From: Janibacter terrae NBRC 107853
GTDB lineage: Bacteria > Actinomycetota > Actinomycetes > Actinomycetales > Dermatophilaceae
Length of the DNA stretch: 64,000 nt
Reading direction: 5' to 3'
NCBI RefSeq assembly: GCF_001591405.1
Contig: NZ_BCUV01000002.1
Span: forward strand, 248,001 to 312,000
Below the pieces are notes generated by a model. It was not told where the DNA came from, made no database searches, and was given only the letters and a program-made list of their open reading frames with translations. This document shows positions 18,253 through 27,155 of the stretch, in pieces. Position numbers and translations under genes: made by a program. Within the stretch, counting starts at the first letter, position 1. Each line of letters opens with the position of its first letter.

Positions 18253-19214
18253 TCCTCCGGGTCGACCGGCGGCTCCGCGCCCCCGGCCTCGTCCCGGTCG
18301 GCCCACTCGAGCAGCGGCGTGAGGTCGTGCGCGAGGTCGTCGATGGCGGCGTGCAGGTCGCCCAGCCGGGCGTAGCGCTCCGGCACGGTCGCGATCGTGC
18401 AGTCCCGCGGCTCGACGTCGGGGATCTCGTCCCAGGTGATCGGCGTCGAGACGGTGCCGGCGGCGTTGCCCCGCACCGAGTACGCCGCGGCGATCGTGTG
18501 GTCGCGGGCGTTCTGGTTGTAGTCGACGAAGACCGCCGCCGGGTCGCGGTCCTTGCGCCACCACGTCGTCGTCACGTCCTTCGGCACGCGTCGCTCGACC
18601 TCGCGGGCGAAGGCGAGGGCCGCCCTTCGCACCTCCCCGAACTCCCACCGGGGCTCGACGCGCACGTAGACGTGCAGCCCGGACCCGCCGGAGGTCTTGG
18701 GGTAGCCCACGACCCCGAGCTCGTCGAGGACCTCGTGGACCACGCCGGCCACCCGTCGCACCCGCTCGAAGGGGGCGTCCGGCATGGGGTCGAGGTCGAT
18801 GCGCCACTCGTCGGGGCGGTCGACGTCGGCGCGGCGGACGTTCCACGGGTGCAGCTCGACCGTGCTCATCTGCACGGCCCAGATGATCTGCGCGAGCTCG
18901 GTCGGGCACAGCTCGTCGGCGTGCAGGTCGTACCGGGGGAAGTGCAGCCGCACGGTCTCGACCCAGTCGGGCGCACCCTTGGGCAGGCGCTTCTGGTGGA
19001 CCTTGGCGCCCGCGACGCCCTTGGGGAAGCGGTGCAGCATCGTCGGCCGCTCGCGCAGCGCGCGCAGGATCCCCTCGCCGACGGCGAGGTAGTACTGCGC
19101 GAGCTCGAGCTTGGTCTCACCGCGCTCGGGGAAGTACACGCGGTCGGGGGAGGAGATGCGCACATCCCGACCGCCGACGTCGAGGTGGACGTCCTCACCG
19201 TGCTCCTTGGCCAT
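18249..19214 (-). CDS. Stand-alone LigD-type polymerase domain (NHEJ primase-polymerase)
   Basis: 321 aa, the AEP-superfamily polymerase domain of LigD without ligase or phosphoesterase. The metal motif DLD is at 140-142, the GGSGLHVYV motif holds catalytic His181, and the third-aspartate region VFVDYNQN is intact. Such proteins add ribonucleotides or fill ends during Ku-dependent repair. No ku or ligase gene lies in the window, so whether it works in NHEJ or as a general PrimPol is open. Confidence 0.9.
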   Translation of the reverse strand: MAKEHGEDVHLDVGGRDVRISSPDRVYFPERGETKLELAQYYLAVGEGILRALRERPTMLHRFPKGVAGAKVHQKRLPKGAPDWVETVRLHFPRYDLHADELCPTELAQIIWAVQMSTVELHPWNVRRADVDRPDEWRIDLDPMPDAPFERVRRVAGVVHEVLDELGVVGYPKTSGGSGLHVYVRVEPRWEFGEVRRAALAFAREVERRVPKDVTTTWWRKDRDPAAVFVDYNQNARDHTIAAAYSVRGNAAGTVSTPITWDEIPDVEPRDCTIATVPERYARLGDLHAAIDDLAHDLTPLLEWADRDEAGGAEPPVDPED

Positions 19215-19221
19215 GCCCCCG

Positions 19222-19227
19222 AGCCTA
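19222..19227 (-). promoter_or_regulatory. -10 box TAGGCT for the LigD polymerase gene
   Basis: Minus-strand TAGGCT, 7 nt before ATG 19214. Confidence 0.5.
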
Positions 19228-19235
19228 GGGCCGCC

Positions 19236-19826
19236 TCAGCCGATGACGGCGCCCGCGGGCCGGTCGGTCGCGACCGTCGGCACCCAGTAGCGCCGCTTTC
19301 CGGCGCGGGAGTCCTCGTAGGCCCCGCCGGCGCCCTCGATCGTCGCGCGGGAGGGGAGGTTGTCCTCGTCGCACGTGATGAGGACCCGTTCGAGCCCCAT
19401 CTCGGCCGCGAGCTCCAGGACCTGCCGAAGGGCGGTGCCCGCGTGCCCCTGCCGCCGCGCCGAGGGGCGGATCGAGTACCCGATGTGCCCGCCCTGCTCG
19501 CGGAGGACGTCGGTCAGCTCGTGCCGGAGGGCGATGGACCCCAGGTAGTCGTCACCGTCGACGACCCACAGGAAGGTGCAGGGTACGTGGCCGGTGGGCC
19601 GGGGCGTCTCCGGCAGCTCGGCCGCACGCCGCACCTGCACGAGGCGGCGGAACTCGTCGGGGTCCTCCAGGCCCTCGCGGGTGAAGACGTGGCCGGCGAA
19701 GCCCGTCGCCTCGTCCCCCGCCTGCTGCCACTCGCCGTCACCGTCGCGGTGCGCGCCGCCGAACTCGTCGTGCGCCTCGAGGTAGGAGCGCTGGTAGCGG
19801 GCATCGGGTCGCACGATCTGGGCCAT
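19236..19826 (-). CDS. GNAT family N-acetyltransferase
   Basis: 196 aa. Acetyl-CoA binding motif A is IGYSIRPSARRQGHAGTAL, with the RxxGxA pyrophosphate loop; the preceding strand is FLWVVDGDDYLGSIALRHEL. The overall layout fits the single-domain acetyltransferases related to YjaB/RimJ-like proteins. Substrate unknown. Confidence 0.85.
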   Translation of the reverse strand: MAQIVRPDARYQRSYLEAHDEFGGAHRDGDGEWQQAGDEATGFAGHVFTREGLEDPDEFRRLVQVRRAAELPETPRPTGHVPCTFLWVVDGDDYLGSIALRHELTDVLREQGGHIGYSIRPSARRQGHAGTALRQVLELAAEMGLERVLITCDEDNLPSRATIEGAGGAYEDSRAGKRRYWVPTVATDRPAGAVIG

Positions 19827-19833
19827 GGGAGGC

Positions 19834-19839
19834 ACCCTA
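19834..19839 (-). promoter_or_regulatory. -10 box TAGGGT for the GNAT gene
   Basis: Minus-strand TAGGGT, 7 nt before ATG 19826. The divergent pcrA box TAGGCT lies at 19860-19865, 10 nt before ATG 19876. Confidence 0.5.
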
Positions 19840-19875
19840 GGGCTGTCACCTGCGCCACGTAGGCTGGACGCCGAC

Positions 19876-22323
19876 ATGAGCAGCCTCTTCGACGACCTCC
19901 CCGATGCCCTGCCCGGTGACTGGACCAAGGACGTGACCGACACCGGTGTCCCCACGTGGGCCATGTCCGACGAGGGTCCCACCCGCGCGGCGCACAGTCG
20001 CCACGGGCGCCCGGCGCAGCCGGACCCCGAGGAGCTCGTCGCCGGCCTCAACCCCGCCCAGCGCGAGGCCGTGCTCCACGACGGCGGTCCCCTCCTCATC
20101 ATCGCCGGTGCCGGCTCGGGCAAGACCCGGGTGCTCACCCACCGCATCGCGCACCTGCTCGCGGCGCGCGGCGCGCAGCCGGGGCAGATCCTGGCGATCA
20201 CCTTCACCAACAAGGCCGCCGCCGAGATGCGCGAGCGCGTCGAGGACCTCGTGGGCCCGCGGGCCAAGGCGATGTGGGTCATGACCTTCCACTCGGCGTG
20301 CGTGCGCATCCTGCGTCGCGAGGCGACCAAGGTCGGGATGAAGAGCAACTTCTCGATCTACGACGCGGCCGACAGCCAGCGACTCATCGCGCTCGTCATG
20401 CGCGACCTCGACCTCGACCCCAAGCGCTTCCCGCCGCGATCCTTCTCCCACCGCATCAGCAACCTCAAGAACGAGCTGGTCGACGCGGAGGACTTCGCCC
20501 GCACGGTCGCCGCCGACGAGGACGCGCAGCGACCCGGCGGCACGCACCAGGAGCAGACGCTCTCCGCGGTCTACACCGAGTACCAGCGCCGCCTGCGTCA
20601 GGCCAACGCGCTGGACTTCGACGACATCATCATGATGACGGTGCACATCCTGCAGGCCTTCCCGGACGTCGCCGAGCACTACCGCCGCCGCTTCCGCCAC
20701 GTGCTCGTCGACGAGTACCAGGACACCAACCACGCGCAGTACCAGCTCGTGCGCGAGCTGGTCGGTGGTGCCGACGGGCAGGCCCGCGGCGAGCACGCCG
20801 TCGAGCCGAGCGAGCTCGTCGTCGTCGGCGACGCCGACCAGTCGATCTACGCCTTCCGCGGCGCCTCGATCCGCAACATCGTCGAGTTCGAGGAGGACTA
20901 CCCCGACGCCCGCTCAATCCTCCTCGAGCAGAACTACCGCTCCACCCAGACGATCCTCACCGCGGCCAATGCCGTCATCGAGCGCAACGAGTCGCGCCGC
21001 AAGAAGAACCTGTGGACCCAGGCCGGCGCCGGCGAGCCGATCATCGGCTACGTCGGGGACAACGAGCACGACGAGGCCGCGTTCATCGCCAAGACGGTCG
21101 ACGAGCTGCACGACCAGCACGGGGTCCGCCCCGGCGATGTCGCGATCTTCTACCGGACCAACGCCCAGTCGCGCGCCATCGAGGAGGTCCTCGTGCGGGT
21201 CGGGCTGCCGTACAAGGTCGTCGGCGGCACCCGCTTCTACGAGCGTCGCGAGGTCAAGGACGCCCTGGCCTACCTGCGCGTCGTCGCCAACCCTGCCGAC
21301 ACGGTCAACCTGCGCCGGATCATCAACGTGCCCAAGCGGGGCATCGGCGACCGGGCCCAGGCGGCCGTGGCGCAGCTGGCGGAGCGCGAGCGCATCCCCT
21401 TCGTCGCGGCGCTCGGGCGGGTCGAGGACGCGCCCGGCATCGCCACGCGCTCGGTGACCTCGGTCAAGGGGTTCACCGCGCTCCTGGAGGGCCTGGGAGA
21501 GCTGCACGAGTCCGGGGCCGGCATCGGGGACATGCTGGAGGCCGTCCTCGACCGCACCGGTTACGTCACCGAGCTGCAGGCCAGCCGCGACCCCCAGGAC
21601 GAGACCCGGCTGGAGAACCTCGCGGAGCTCGTCGGCGTGGCCCGCGAGTTCGACGCCACCCGCGAGGCGACCGGCGAGGTGATCAGCCTCGACGACTTCC
21701 TCGAGCAGGTGAGCCTCGTCGCCGACGCGGACGAGATCCCTGAGGAACCAACGGCAGGGGAGGGCCGTGTCGACCAAGGAGTCGTCACCCTGATGACGCT
21801 GCACACCGCCAAGGGCCTGGAGTTCCCCGTCGTCTTCCTCACCGGCATGGAGGACGGCACCTTCCCTCACAGCCGCAGCCTGAGCGACCCCAAGGAGCTG
21901 GAGGAGGAGCGGCGCCTCGCGTACGTCGGCATCACCCGCGCCCGCGAGCGGCTGCACCTCTCCCGGGCGGCGGTGCGCAGCGCCTACGGCGCGCCCCAGT
22001 ACAACCCGGCCTCGCGCTTCCTCGACGAGATCCCCGCGGACCTCGTGCGCTGGGAGCGCACCGGCCCACCGGTCGGTCCGTCGCGCTCACGCCGCGAGCC
22101 GGCGGTCGCGCGCCTGGCGGCCCGACCCGGGGTGCGCTCGCCGGGCAACCGACCCCCCATCGCGCTCGCCGACGGCGACAAGGTGACCCACGACAGCTTC
22201 GGCCTCGGCACGGTCATCCGCGTCGAGGGCGAGGGGGACAAGGCGATGGCCCACGTCGACTTCGGCGGTGAGGACGGCGTCAAGCGCCTGCTGCTGCGCT
22301 ACGCGCCGCTCGAGAAGCTCTGA
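19876..22323 (+). CDS. pcrA: ATP-dependent DNA helicase PcrA/UvrD1
   Basis: 815 aa SF1A 3'-5' helicase. Walker A GAGSGKT is at 78-84, followed by TFTNKAAAEMRER (motif Ia), DEYQDTN (motif II), QSIYAFRGA (III), QNYRSTQ (IV), VTLMTLHTAKGLEF (V) and VGITRARERL (VI). The C-terminus (about 760-815) is the Tudor-like RNA polymerase/Ku-interaction domain, VTHDSFGLGTVIRVEGEG. Acts in nucleotide-excision repair and replication-transcription conflict resolution. ATG 19876 follows a TAGGCT box by 10 nt. Confidence 0.95.
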   Translation: MSSLFDDLPDALPGDWTKDVTDTGVPTWAMSDEGPTRAAHSRHGRPAQPDPEELVAGLNPAQREAVLHDGGPLLIIAGAGSGKTRVLTHRIAHLLAARGAQPGQILAITFTNKAAAEMRERVEDLVGPRAKAMWVMTFHSACVRILRREATKVGMKSNFSIYDAADSQRLIALVMRDLDLDPKRFPPRSFSHRISNLKNELVDAEDFARTVAADEDAQRPGGTHQEQTLSAVYTEYQRRLRQANALDFDDIIMMTVHILQAFPDVAEHYRRRFRHVLVDEYQDTNHAQYQLVRELVGGADGQARGEHAVEPSELVVVGDADQSIYAFRGASIRNIVEFEEDYPDARSILLEQNYRSTQTILTAANAVIERNESRRKKNLWTQAGAGEPIIGYVGDNEHDEAAFIAKTVDELHDQHGVRPGDVAIFYRTNAQSRAIEEVLVRVGLPYKVVGGTRFYERREVKDALAYLRVVANPADTVNLRRIINVPKRGIGDRAQAAVAQLAERERIPFVAALGRVEDAPGIATRSVTSVKGFTALLEGLGELHESGAGIGDMLEAVLDRTGYVTELQASRDPQDETRLENLAELVGVAREFDATREATGEVISLDDFLEQVSLVADADEIPEEPTAGEGRVDQGVVTLMTLHTAKGLEFPVVFLTGMEDGTFPHSRSLSDPKELEEERRLAYVGITRARERLHLSRAAVRSAYGAPQYNPASRFLDEIPADLVRWERTGPPVGPSRSRREPAVARLAARPGVRSPGNRPPIALADGDKVTHDSFGLGTVIRVEGEGDKAMAHVDFGGEDGVKRLLLRYAPLEKL

Positions 22324-22337
22324 CCGACCGCTCACCC

Positions 22338-22357
22338 GCATTCCCCTAGGGGAATGC
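22338..22357. repeat. 20-bp perfect palindrome downstream of pcrA
   Basis: GCATTCCCCTAGGGGAATGC is fully self-complementary. It lies between two convergent genes and just before the strong terminator, so it is more likely part of transcription termination than an operator. Confidence 0.5.
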
Positions 22358-22372
22358 AGGTCCCGGGCACGA

Positions 22373-22411
22373 CGAAGGGGGCCGACGACCAGTGGTCGTC
22401 GGCCCCCTTCG
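22373..22411. terminator. Bidirectional 18-bp perfect hairpin between pcrA and M23 peptidase
   Basis: Arms 22373-22390 and 22394-22411 pair perfectly around a 3-nt loop. Both outer ends are CGAAGGGGG/CCCCCTTCG. No U-tract follows, as is common in high-GC actinobacteria. It serves the convergent pcrA and M23 peptidase genes. Confidence 0.8.
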
Positions 22412-22421
22412 CGCGGGTGGG

Positions 22422-23348
22422 TCAGCTGATGCCGCGCTCGGCGAGCCAGCCGGCCGGGTCGATCGTGCCGCCGCCACCGGGGCGGATCTCCATGTGGAGG
22501 TGCGGTCCGGTGGAGCGACCGGTGTTGCCCGAGAGGGCGACGACGTCGCCGGGGGCGACCTGCTGCCCGACCGAGGCGGACACGGAGCTCAGGTGGCCGT
22601 ACCGGGAGACCGAGCCGTCCCAGTACTTGACGTCGATGTAGACGCCGTAGCCGCTCATCGGGCCGGCGGCGATGACGGTGCCGCTGCTCATCGCCTTCAG
22701 GGGCGTGCCGATGGAGGCCGCGTAGTCCTGGCCGGCGTGGAGGCGGCCCCAGCGCATGCCGAAGGGGGAGGTGAAGACCGCGTTGTCCAGGGGCTTGACC
22801 CAGCCCTGGGAGCCGACCGAGGCGTTGGTGGCCTCCGGCCCCTTGGTCGCGGTCCCGCCCGGGGCGGAACCGGTCTCCTGGGCCTGCTCCTTCTCCTTCT
22901 TCTCCTTCTTCTTCTCGGCGCTGGCGCGCTTGGCAGCGAGCTCCTTGCGGGCCTTGTCGCGGGCGATGCGCTGACGCTCCTGGAGGCGGCCCTGGTCGCG
23001 GGCGACCTCGGTGGAGACGGCCTGGCGGCGCTGCGCGAGGTCGTCGGCCTCGGCGGTCGAGCCGGCGACCTCCGCCCGGGCGGCCTCGTTGACCTTCGGG
23101 TCCTCGAGGAAGGCGGCGGCGGCCGAGGGCGCAGGTGCGGCGAGCGCACCCTGTGCCTGGACGGTCCCGCCCGCGAACGTGGAGGACTGGGCGGCGGTCG
23201 CACCCGCGGCCGACAGGACCAGGGTCGCGGCGGCGGCGGTGGGCAGCGCGTAGGCAGGGCTGAAACTCTTGGGCAGGCGCGAACGGCGCTCGATCGCGCG
23301 GCGCTCGGCTCGGGTGGGCGGCCGGTGCCGTCCGGTGTAGTCACTCAT
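22422..23348 (-). CDS. Secreted or anchored M23 metallopeptidase with coiled-coil
   Basis: 308 aa. A basic cytoplasmic N-terminus (RAERRAIERRSRL) precedes a signal or anchor helix (about 32-57), then a long coiled-coil rich in Arg/Lys/Glu and a poly-Lys/Glu run (KKKEKKEKE). The C-terminal LytM domain has HAGQDYAAS and HLHMEI zinc ligands plus SPFGMRWG. It probably cleaves peptidoglycan cross-links during growth or division. ATG 23348; no strong Shine-Dalgarno, and a CCCCCTTC motif lies directly before the start. Confidence 0.9.
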   Translation of the reverse strand: MSDYTGRHRPPTRAERRAIERRSRLPKSFSPAYALPTAAAATLVLSAAGATAAQSSTFAGGTVQAQGALAAPAPSAAAAFLEDPKVNEAARAEVAGSTAEADDLAQRRQAVSTEVARDQGRLQERQRIARDKARKELAAKRASAEKKKEKKEKEQAQETGSAPGGTATKGPEATNASVGSQGWVKPLDNAVFTSPFGMRWGRLHAGQDYAASIGTPLKAMSSGTVIAAGPMSGYGVYIDVKYWDGSVSRYGHLSSVSASVGQQVAPGDVVALSGNTGRSTGPHLHMEIRPGGGGTIDPAGWLAERGIS

Positions 23349-23399
23349 GAAGGGGGACGTCCTCGCAGGGGGTCTCGGACAAATCTTGCGAAACCCTAG

Positions 23400-23416
23400 C
23401 GTGACCTTTTCGTTAT
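23400..23416 (-). promoter_or_regulatory. Possible MtrA-like direct repeat upstream of M23 gene
   Basis: On the minus strand the sequence reads ATAACGAAAAGGTCACG: two similar hexamers 11 bp apart within an AT-richer patch. OmpR-family regulators such as MtrA bind such repeats and control M23 peptidases in actinobacteria. Only one imperfect pair is present. Confidence 0.25.
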
Positions 23417-23439
23417 GCAAAACCGGGTGGTGGGCGTCA

Positions 23440-23455
23440 CGTGACCCCGGTCACG
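23440..23455. terminator. Short hairpin downstream of lipase gene
   Basis: CGTGACC and GGTCACG form a 7-bp stem with a 2-nt loop, 14 bp past the minus-strand lipase stop. Weak but well placed. Confidence 0.35.
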
Positions 23456-23468
23456 GGGTGGCTCCGGC

Positions 23469-24395
23469 TCAGGCCGGGCGCTGGGAGATGTCGGTGACCG
23501 AAGCCGTCTGGTTGCCGTCGTGGTCGAGCATCGTCAGGCTCGTCGCGATGCGGTGGACCACCGACGGCAGGATCGGCAGCGAGAGGTGGCCGACGCCGTG
23601 CAGGCGAATGTTGCTGACCTCGACACCCTCCTGGACGAGCGAGGCGTTGACCGCGGGGACGATCGCCTCGTCGGTGTCGGACCAGAAGGCGATGATCCGC
23701 GTGAGGCAGCCGGGCGCGGGGGCGTTCAGCTCCTGCATGAGCGCGCTGCCCGGGCGCAGCTGCCGGGTGAGCGAGGCCGGCACGAGGTGCGCGAGGAGCG
23801 TCCCGGTGTGCGGTGCGCCCAGCGTGACGAGGGTGTGGATGCGCTCGTCGCCCCCGAGTCGGGTGACGTAGTAGCGGGCGACGACGCCACCGAGGCTGTG
23901 CGCCACGATGTGGATGCGCTCGTAGCCGGTCTCCGCGGCGATCGCCTCGATCTCCTCGGCCAGCTGCACGGCGGCGGTGCGCACGTCCCGGGTGCGCACG
24001 GAGTAGTTCATCGCGAAGACCCGGCTGAAGCCTCGCCGCAGGAGGCCGCGGCGCAGCAGGGTGAAGATCGAGTGGTTGTCGGCGTAGCCGTGCAGCAACA
24101 GGATCGGGGTCCCGACCTCGGTCACGCCGTTGACGAGCATGCCGCGCTGCACGGGGCTGAGATGCTCGATGCGGTAGCCGTGCCGGTCGCCGCCGCGGCG
24201 CGGCGCCCGGGTGCCGAAGGGGTAGAGCGAGACGTGGGTCGCGGCCCAGACGAGCTCGACCGCGGCGAAGACCATCGCCTGCGCGGAGACCATCTGGCGC
24301 ACCTGCTGGTACACGCCGGACCGCAGCGCGGCCGGCGTCGTCGCCGGGTCGCTGGTGGGGTGGGTCTGCCTCACGTGGGGCTGGTGCGGGGCCAT
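23469..24395 (-). CDS. Alpha/beta-hydrolase, lipase-like (LipA/EstA type)
   Basis: 308 aa. A hydrophobic segment near 38-58 follows a polar N-terminus, then the hydrolase fold: oxyanion motif LLLHGYADN, nucleophile elbow AHSLGGVVARYY, Asp in FWSDTDEAIVP and His in GVGHLSLP. This is the class of triacylglycerol lipase-like esterases that recognise lipids; a membrane-bound or exported location is likely. A minus-strand TACCCT box is 9 nt before the ATG. Confidence 0.83.
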   Translation of the reverse strand: MAPHQPHVRQTHPTSDPATTPAALRSGVYQQVRQMVSAQAMVFAAVELVWAATHVSLYPFGTRAPRRGGDRHGYRIEHLSPVQRGMLVNGVTEVGTPILLLHGYADNHSIFTLLRRGLLRRGFSRVFAMNYSVRTRDVRTAAVQLAEEIEAIAAETGYERIHIVAHSLGGVVARYYVTRLGGDERIHTLVTLGAPHTGTLLAHLVPASLTRQLRPGSALMQELNAPAPGCLTRIIAFWSDTDEAIVPAVNASLVQEGVEVSNIRLHGVGHLSLPILPSVVHRIATSLTMLDHDGNQTASVTDISQRPA

Positions 24396-24523
24396 GGTGA
24401 CTCGAGGGTAACCCCGGTGGGAGTGCGGTGCGAGGCGTCGTGACGACTCCGTGACCGGTCGGCTGCTCGCGGGCCTCGCGGCCGCGTCGCGGACCGGAGG
24501 ATGCTCGGCCCCCGTCCGGGGGC

Positions 24524-24529
24524 TAGTCT
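24524..24529 (+). promoter_or_regulatory. -10 box TAGTCT upstream of sucCD
   Basis: TAGTCT lies 45 nt upstream of the sucC GTG, allowing a short leader containing the ribosome site AGAGGACGGA. Confidence 0.45.
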
Positions 24530-24573
24530 CGACCCGCACCCCCGTTACCACAGCAGAGGACGGAATCACCCTC

Positions 24574-25755
24574 GTGGATCTCTTCGAGTACCAAGCACGC
24601 GACGTGTTCGAGAAGCACGGCGTCCCGGTTCTTGCCGGCGCCGTCGCCACCACCCCGCAGGAGGCCCGCGCGGCCGCCGAGACCATCGGGGCCAAGAGCG
24701 GCGGCGTCACCGTCGTCAAGGCCCAGGTCAAGACCGGTGGACGTGGCAAGGCCGGTGGCGTCAAGGTCGCCAAGACCCTTGACGAAGCAACCGAGGCGGC
24801 CGAGAACATCCTCGGCATGGACATCAAGGGCCACACGGTCCACAAGGTCATGATCGCCCAGGGCGCCCAGATCGCCGAGGAGTACTACTTCTCGATCCTG
24901 CTCGACCGGGCCAACCGCTCCTACCTCGCCATGTGCTCCAAGGAGGGCGGCATGGAGATCGAGCAGCTCGCCGTCGAGCGCCCCGAGGCCCTCGCGCGCA
25001 TCGAGGTCGACCCCAACGTCGGCATCGACGACGCCAAGGCCACGGAGATCGTCCAGGCCGCCGGCTTCGACGCCGCGGACCAGGCCAAGATCGCTGACGT
25101 CCTGAAGAAGCTCTGGGTCGTCTACCGCGAGGAGGACGCGACCCTCGTCGAGGTCAACCCGCTCGTCAAGACGCAGCAGGGCGACATCGTGGCCCTCGAC
25201 GGCAAGGTGACGCTCGACGGCAACGCGGACTTCCGCCAGCCCGAGCACGCCGCGCTCGAGGACAAGGAGGCCGCGGACCCGCTCGAGGCCAAGGCGAAGG
25301 CCAAGGGCCTCAACTACGTCAAGCTCGACGGCAACGTCGGCATCATCGGCAACGGCGCCGGGCTCGTCATGAGCACCCTCGACGTCGTCGCCTACGCGGG
25401 TGAGGACTACACCGCGGGCAGGGCCAAGCCGGCCAACTTCCTCGACATCGGTGGCGGCGCCTCGGCCGAGGTCATGGCCAACGGTCTGGACGTCATCCTC
25501 CACGACGAGCAGGTCAAGTCCGTCTTCGTCAACGTCTTCGGCGGCATCACCGCGTGCGACGCGGTCGCCGACGGCATCGTGGGCGCGCTCAAGACGCTGG
25601 GCGACGGGGCGACCAAGCCGCTCGTCGTCCGCCTCGACGGCAACAACGTCGAAGAGGGTCGCCGCATCCTCGCCGAGTTCAACCACCCCCTCGTGTCCAT
25701 CGAGGACACCATGGACGGCGCCGCCCGCAAGGCCGCCGAGCTGGCCGCGAAGTAA
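24574..25755 (+). CDS. sucC: Succinyl-CoA synthetase, beta subunit
   Basis: 393 aa with an N-terminal ATP-grasp domain ([20 protein letters not shown] at the start, [16 protein letters not shown]) and a C-terminal CoA-ligase domain ([25 protein letters not shown]). Forms the nucleotide-binding half of the TCA-cycle enzyme that interconverts succinyl-CoA and succinate. GTG start with an upstream purine-rich ribosome site; sucD follows 17 nt later. Confidence 0.97.
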   Translation: MDLFEYQARDVFEKHGVPVLAGAVATTPQEARAAAETIGAKSGGVTVVKAQVKTGGRGKAGGVKVAKTLDEATEAAENILGMDIKGHTVHKVMIAQGAQIAEEYYFSILLDRANRSYLAMCSKEGGMEIEQLAVERPEALARIEVDPNVGIDDAKATEIVQAAGFDAADQAKIADVLKKLWVVYREEDATLVEVNPLVKTQQGDIVALDGKVTLDGNADFRQPEHAALEDKEAADPLEAKAKAKGLNYVKLDGNVGIIGNGAGLVMSTLDVVAYAGEDYTAGRAKPANFLDIGGGASAEVMANGLDVILHDEQVKSVFVNVFGGITACDAVADGIVGALKTLGDGATKPLVVRLDGNNVEEGRRILAEFNHPLVSIEDTMDGAARKAAELAAK

Positions 25756-25772
25756 AGGACGCAGACACAGAC

Positions 25773-26663
25773 ATGGCAATCTTCCTCACCGCTGACTCCA
25801 AGGTCATCGTCCAGGGCATGACCGGCTCCGAGGGCATGAAGCACACCACGCGCATGCTCGCCTCCGGCACCAACGTCGTGGGCGGCGTCAACCCCAAGAA
25901 GGCCGGCCAGAGCGTCGACTTCCCGGGTGGCCAGTCCGTCCCCGTCTTCGGCTCCGTCGCCGACGCCATCAAGGAGACCGGCGCCGACGTGTCGGTCATC
26001 TTCGTGCCGCCGGCCTTCGCCAAGTCCGCCGTCGTCGAGGCGATCGACGCCGAGATCGGCCTCGCCGTGATCATCACCGAGGGCATCGCGGTCAAGGACT
26101 CGGCGGAGTTCTACAACTACTCCAAGGGCAAGGCCACGCGTCTCATCGGCCCCAACTGCCCGGGCCTGATCAGCCCCGGCAAGGCCAACGCCGGCATCAT
26201 CCCGGCGGACATCGCCGGCGCCGGGCGCATCGGTCTCGTGTCGAAGTCGGGCACGCTGACCTACCAGATGATGTACGAGCTGCGTGAGTTCGGCTTCTCC
26301 ACGGGCGTCGGCATCGGTGGCGACCCGATCATCGGGACGACGCACATCGACTGCCTCGAGGCGTTCGAGAACGACCCCGAGACCGACGCGATCGTCATGA
26401 TCGGCGAGATCGGTGGCGACGCCGAGGAGCGCGCCGCGGCGTACATCAAGGACCACGTGACCAAGCCGGTCGTCGGCTACGTCGCCGGCTTCACCGCCCC
26501 GGAGGGCAAGACCATGGGCCACGCCGGCGCCATCGTCTCCGGCTCCTCCGGTACGGCGGCCGCCAAGAAGGAGGCCCTCGAGGCCGCCGGTGTCAAGGTC
26601 GGCAAGACGCCGTCCGAGACGGCGGACCTCATGCGCGAGATCATGAAGGGCCTGTCCAGCTGA
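25773..26663 (+). CDS. sucD: Succinyl-CoA synthetase, alpha subunit
   Basis: 296 aa. Rossmann CoA-binding domain starts [13 protein letters not shown]; the phosphorylated His is in the C-terminal GHAGAIVSG segment (active His). AAAGGACG is an adequate ribosome site. Heterodimer partner of SucC. Confidence 0.97.
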   Translation: MAIFLTADSKVIVQGMTGSEGMKHTTRMLASGTNVVGGVNPKKAGQSVDFPGGQSVPVFGSVADAIKETGADVSVIFVPPAFAKSAVVEAIDAEIGLAVIITEGIAVKDSAEFYNYSKGKATRLIGPNCPGLISPGKANAGIIPADIAGAGRIGLVSKSGTLTYQMMYELREFGFSTGVGIGGDPIIGTTHIDCLEAFENDPETDAIVMIGEIGGDAEERAAAYIKDHVTKPVVGYVAGFTAPEGKTMGHAGAIVSGSSGTAAAKKEALEAAGVKVGKTPSETADLMREIMKGLSS

Positions 26664-26679
26664 GGACGTCCCGGCCTGA

Positions 26680-26721
26680 CGAAGGGCGCCGCACACGACC
26701 ACGTGTGCGGCGCCCTTCGTC
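26680..26721 (+). terminator. 19-bp hairpin terminator of sucCD
   Basis: Arms 26680-26698 and 26703-26721 pair perfectly around a 4-nt loop. The outer bases are ACGAAGGGCG, one base from the recurring CGAAGGGGG motif. No U-tract. Confidence 0.8.
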
Positions 26722-26794
26722 GTGAGGACGTGGGCGGACGAAGACCTGACGCAATCGGGCGAAGGCTCAGGTACGTCGCCACGCACTGAGACAC

Positions 26795-26832
26795 CCCGCG
26801 GTCCACGTGGGCGCCACCACGTGGACCGCGGG
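26795..26832. other. Second strong hairpin in the sucD-ribD intergenic region
   Basis: A perfect 16-bp stem (26795-26810 with 26817-26832) around a 6-nt loop. It ends at the candidate -35 of the rib promoter. It could be a second terminator insulating the rib operon or an operator; nothing else is seen between 26722 and 26794. Confidence 0.5.
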
Positions 26833-26860
26833 TGACCCTGCGGCGGGGCGCGAGTATCCT
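26832..26860 (+). promoter_or_regulatory. Promoter of the rib operon
   Basis: GTGACC (26832-26837), 17 bp, TATCCT (26855-26860). Transcription would start near 26867, just before the RFN element. Confidence 0.5.
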
Positions 26861-26883
26861 TCACGGCGTACGAGTTGTCGTAC

Positions 26884-27013
26884 GCGTGCTCCGGGGTCGG
26901 TGCAATTCCGAGCCGGCGGTGACAGTCCGCGAACCCGTCCTCCTCACCGAGGTCGGGCCGAGCCGGTGAAATTCCGGGACCGACGGTGAAAGTCCGGATG
27001 GGAGGCAGCACGC
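26884..27013 (+). promoter_or_regulatory. FMN riboswitch (RFN element)
   Basis: The conserved core is clear: CTCCGGGGTCGGTGCAATTC, CGGCGGTGACAGTCCGCGA, GGTGAAATTCCGGGACCGAC and GAAAGTCCGGATGGGAGG, with closing stem GCGTGCT/AGCACGC. It senses FMN and controls ribD-ribE-ribBA-ribH. About 140 nt of expression platform follow. The last hairpin, CCGTGGTCCG/CGGACCACGG, stands directly before GAGAGG and the ribD ATG, so translation control is plausible. An 8-bp hairpin (26866-26885) lies just upstream and shares two bases with stem P1. Confidence 0.95.
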
Positions 27014-27155
27014 GGCGTCGCCTGCCGTGCCGTGCGTGGGTCCTCCACACCCGGCGCGGTCCCACCGGGGTGCCGGTGGCCCGGCGCACGCCGCCACGCC
27101 CGACGGGCGTGTCTCCCTTCGCCCCCGTGGTCCGCGTCGGACCACGGAGAGGCAC

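Noticed and set aside
22338-22357. CsoR-like copper operator (CCCCTAGGGG palindrome)
   Set aside because: It lies between the 3' ends of two convergent genes and no copper gene is near; it is more likely part of termination.
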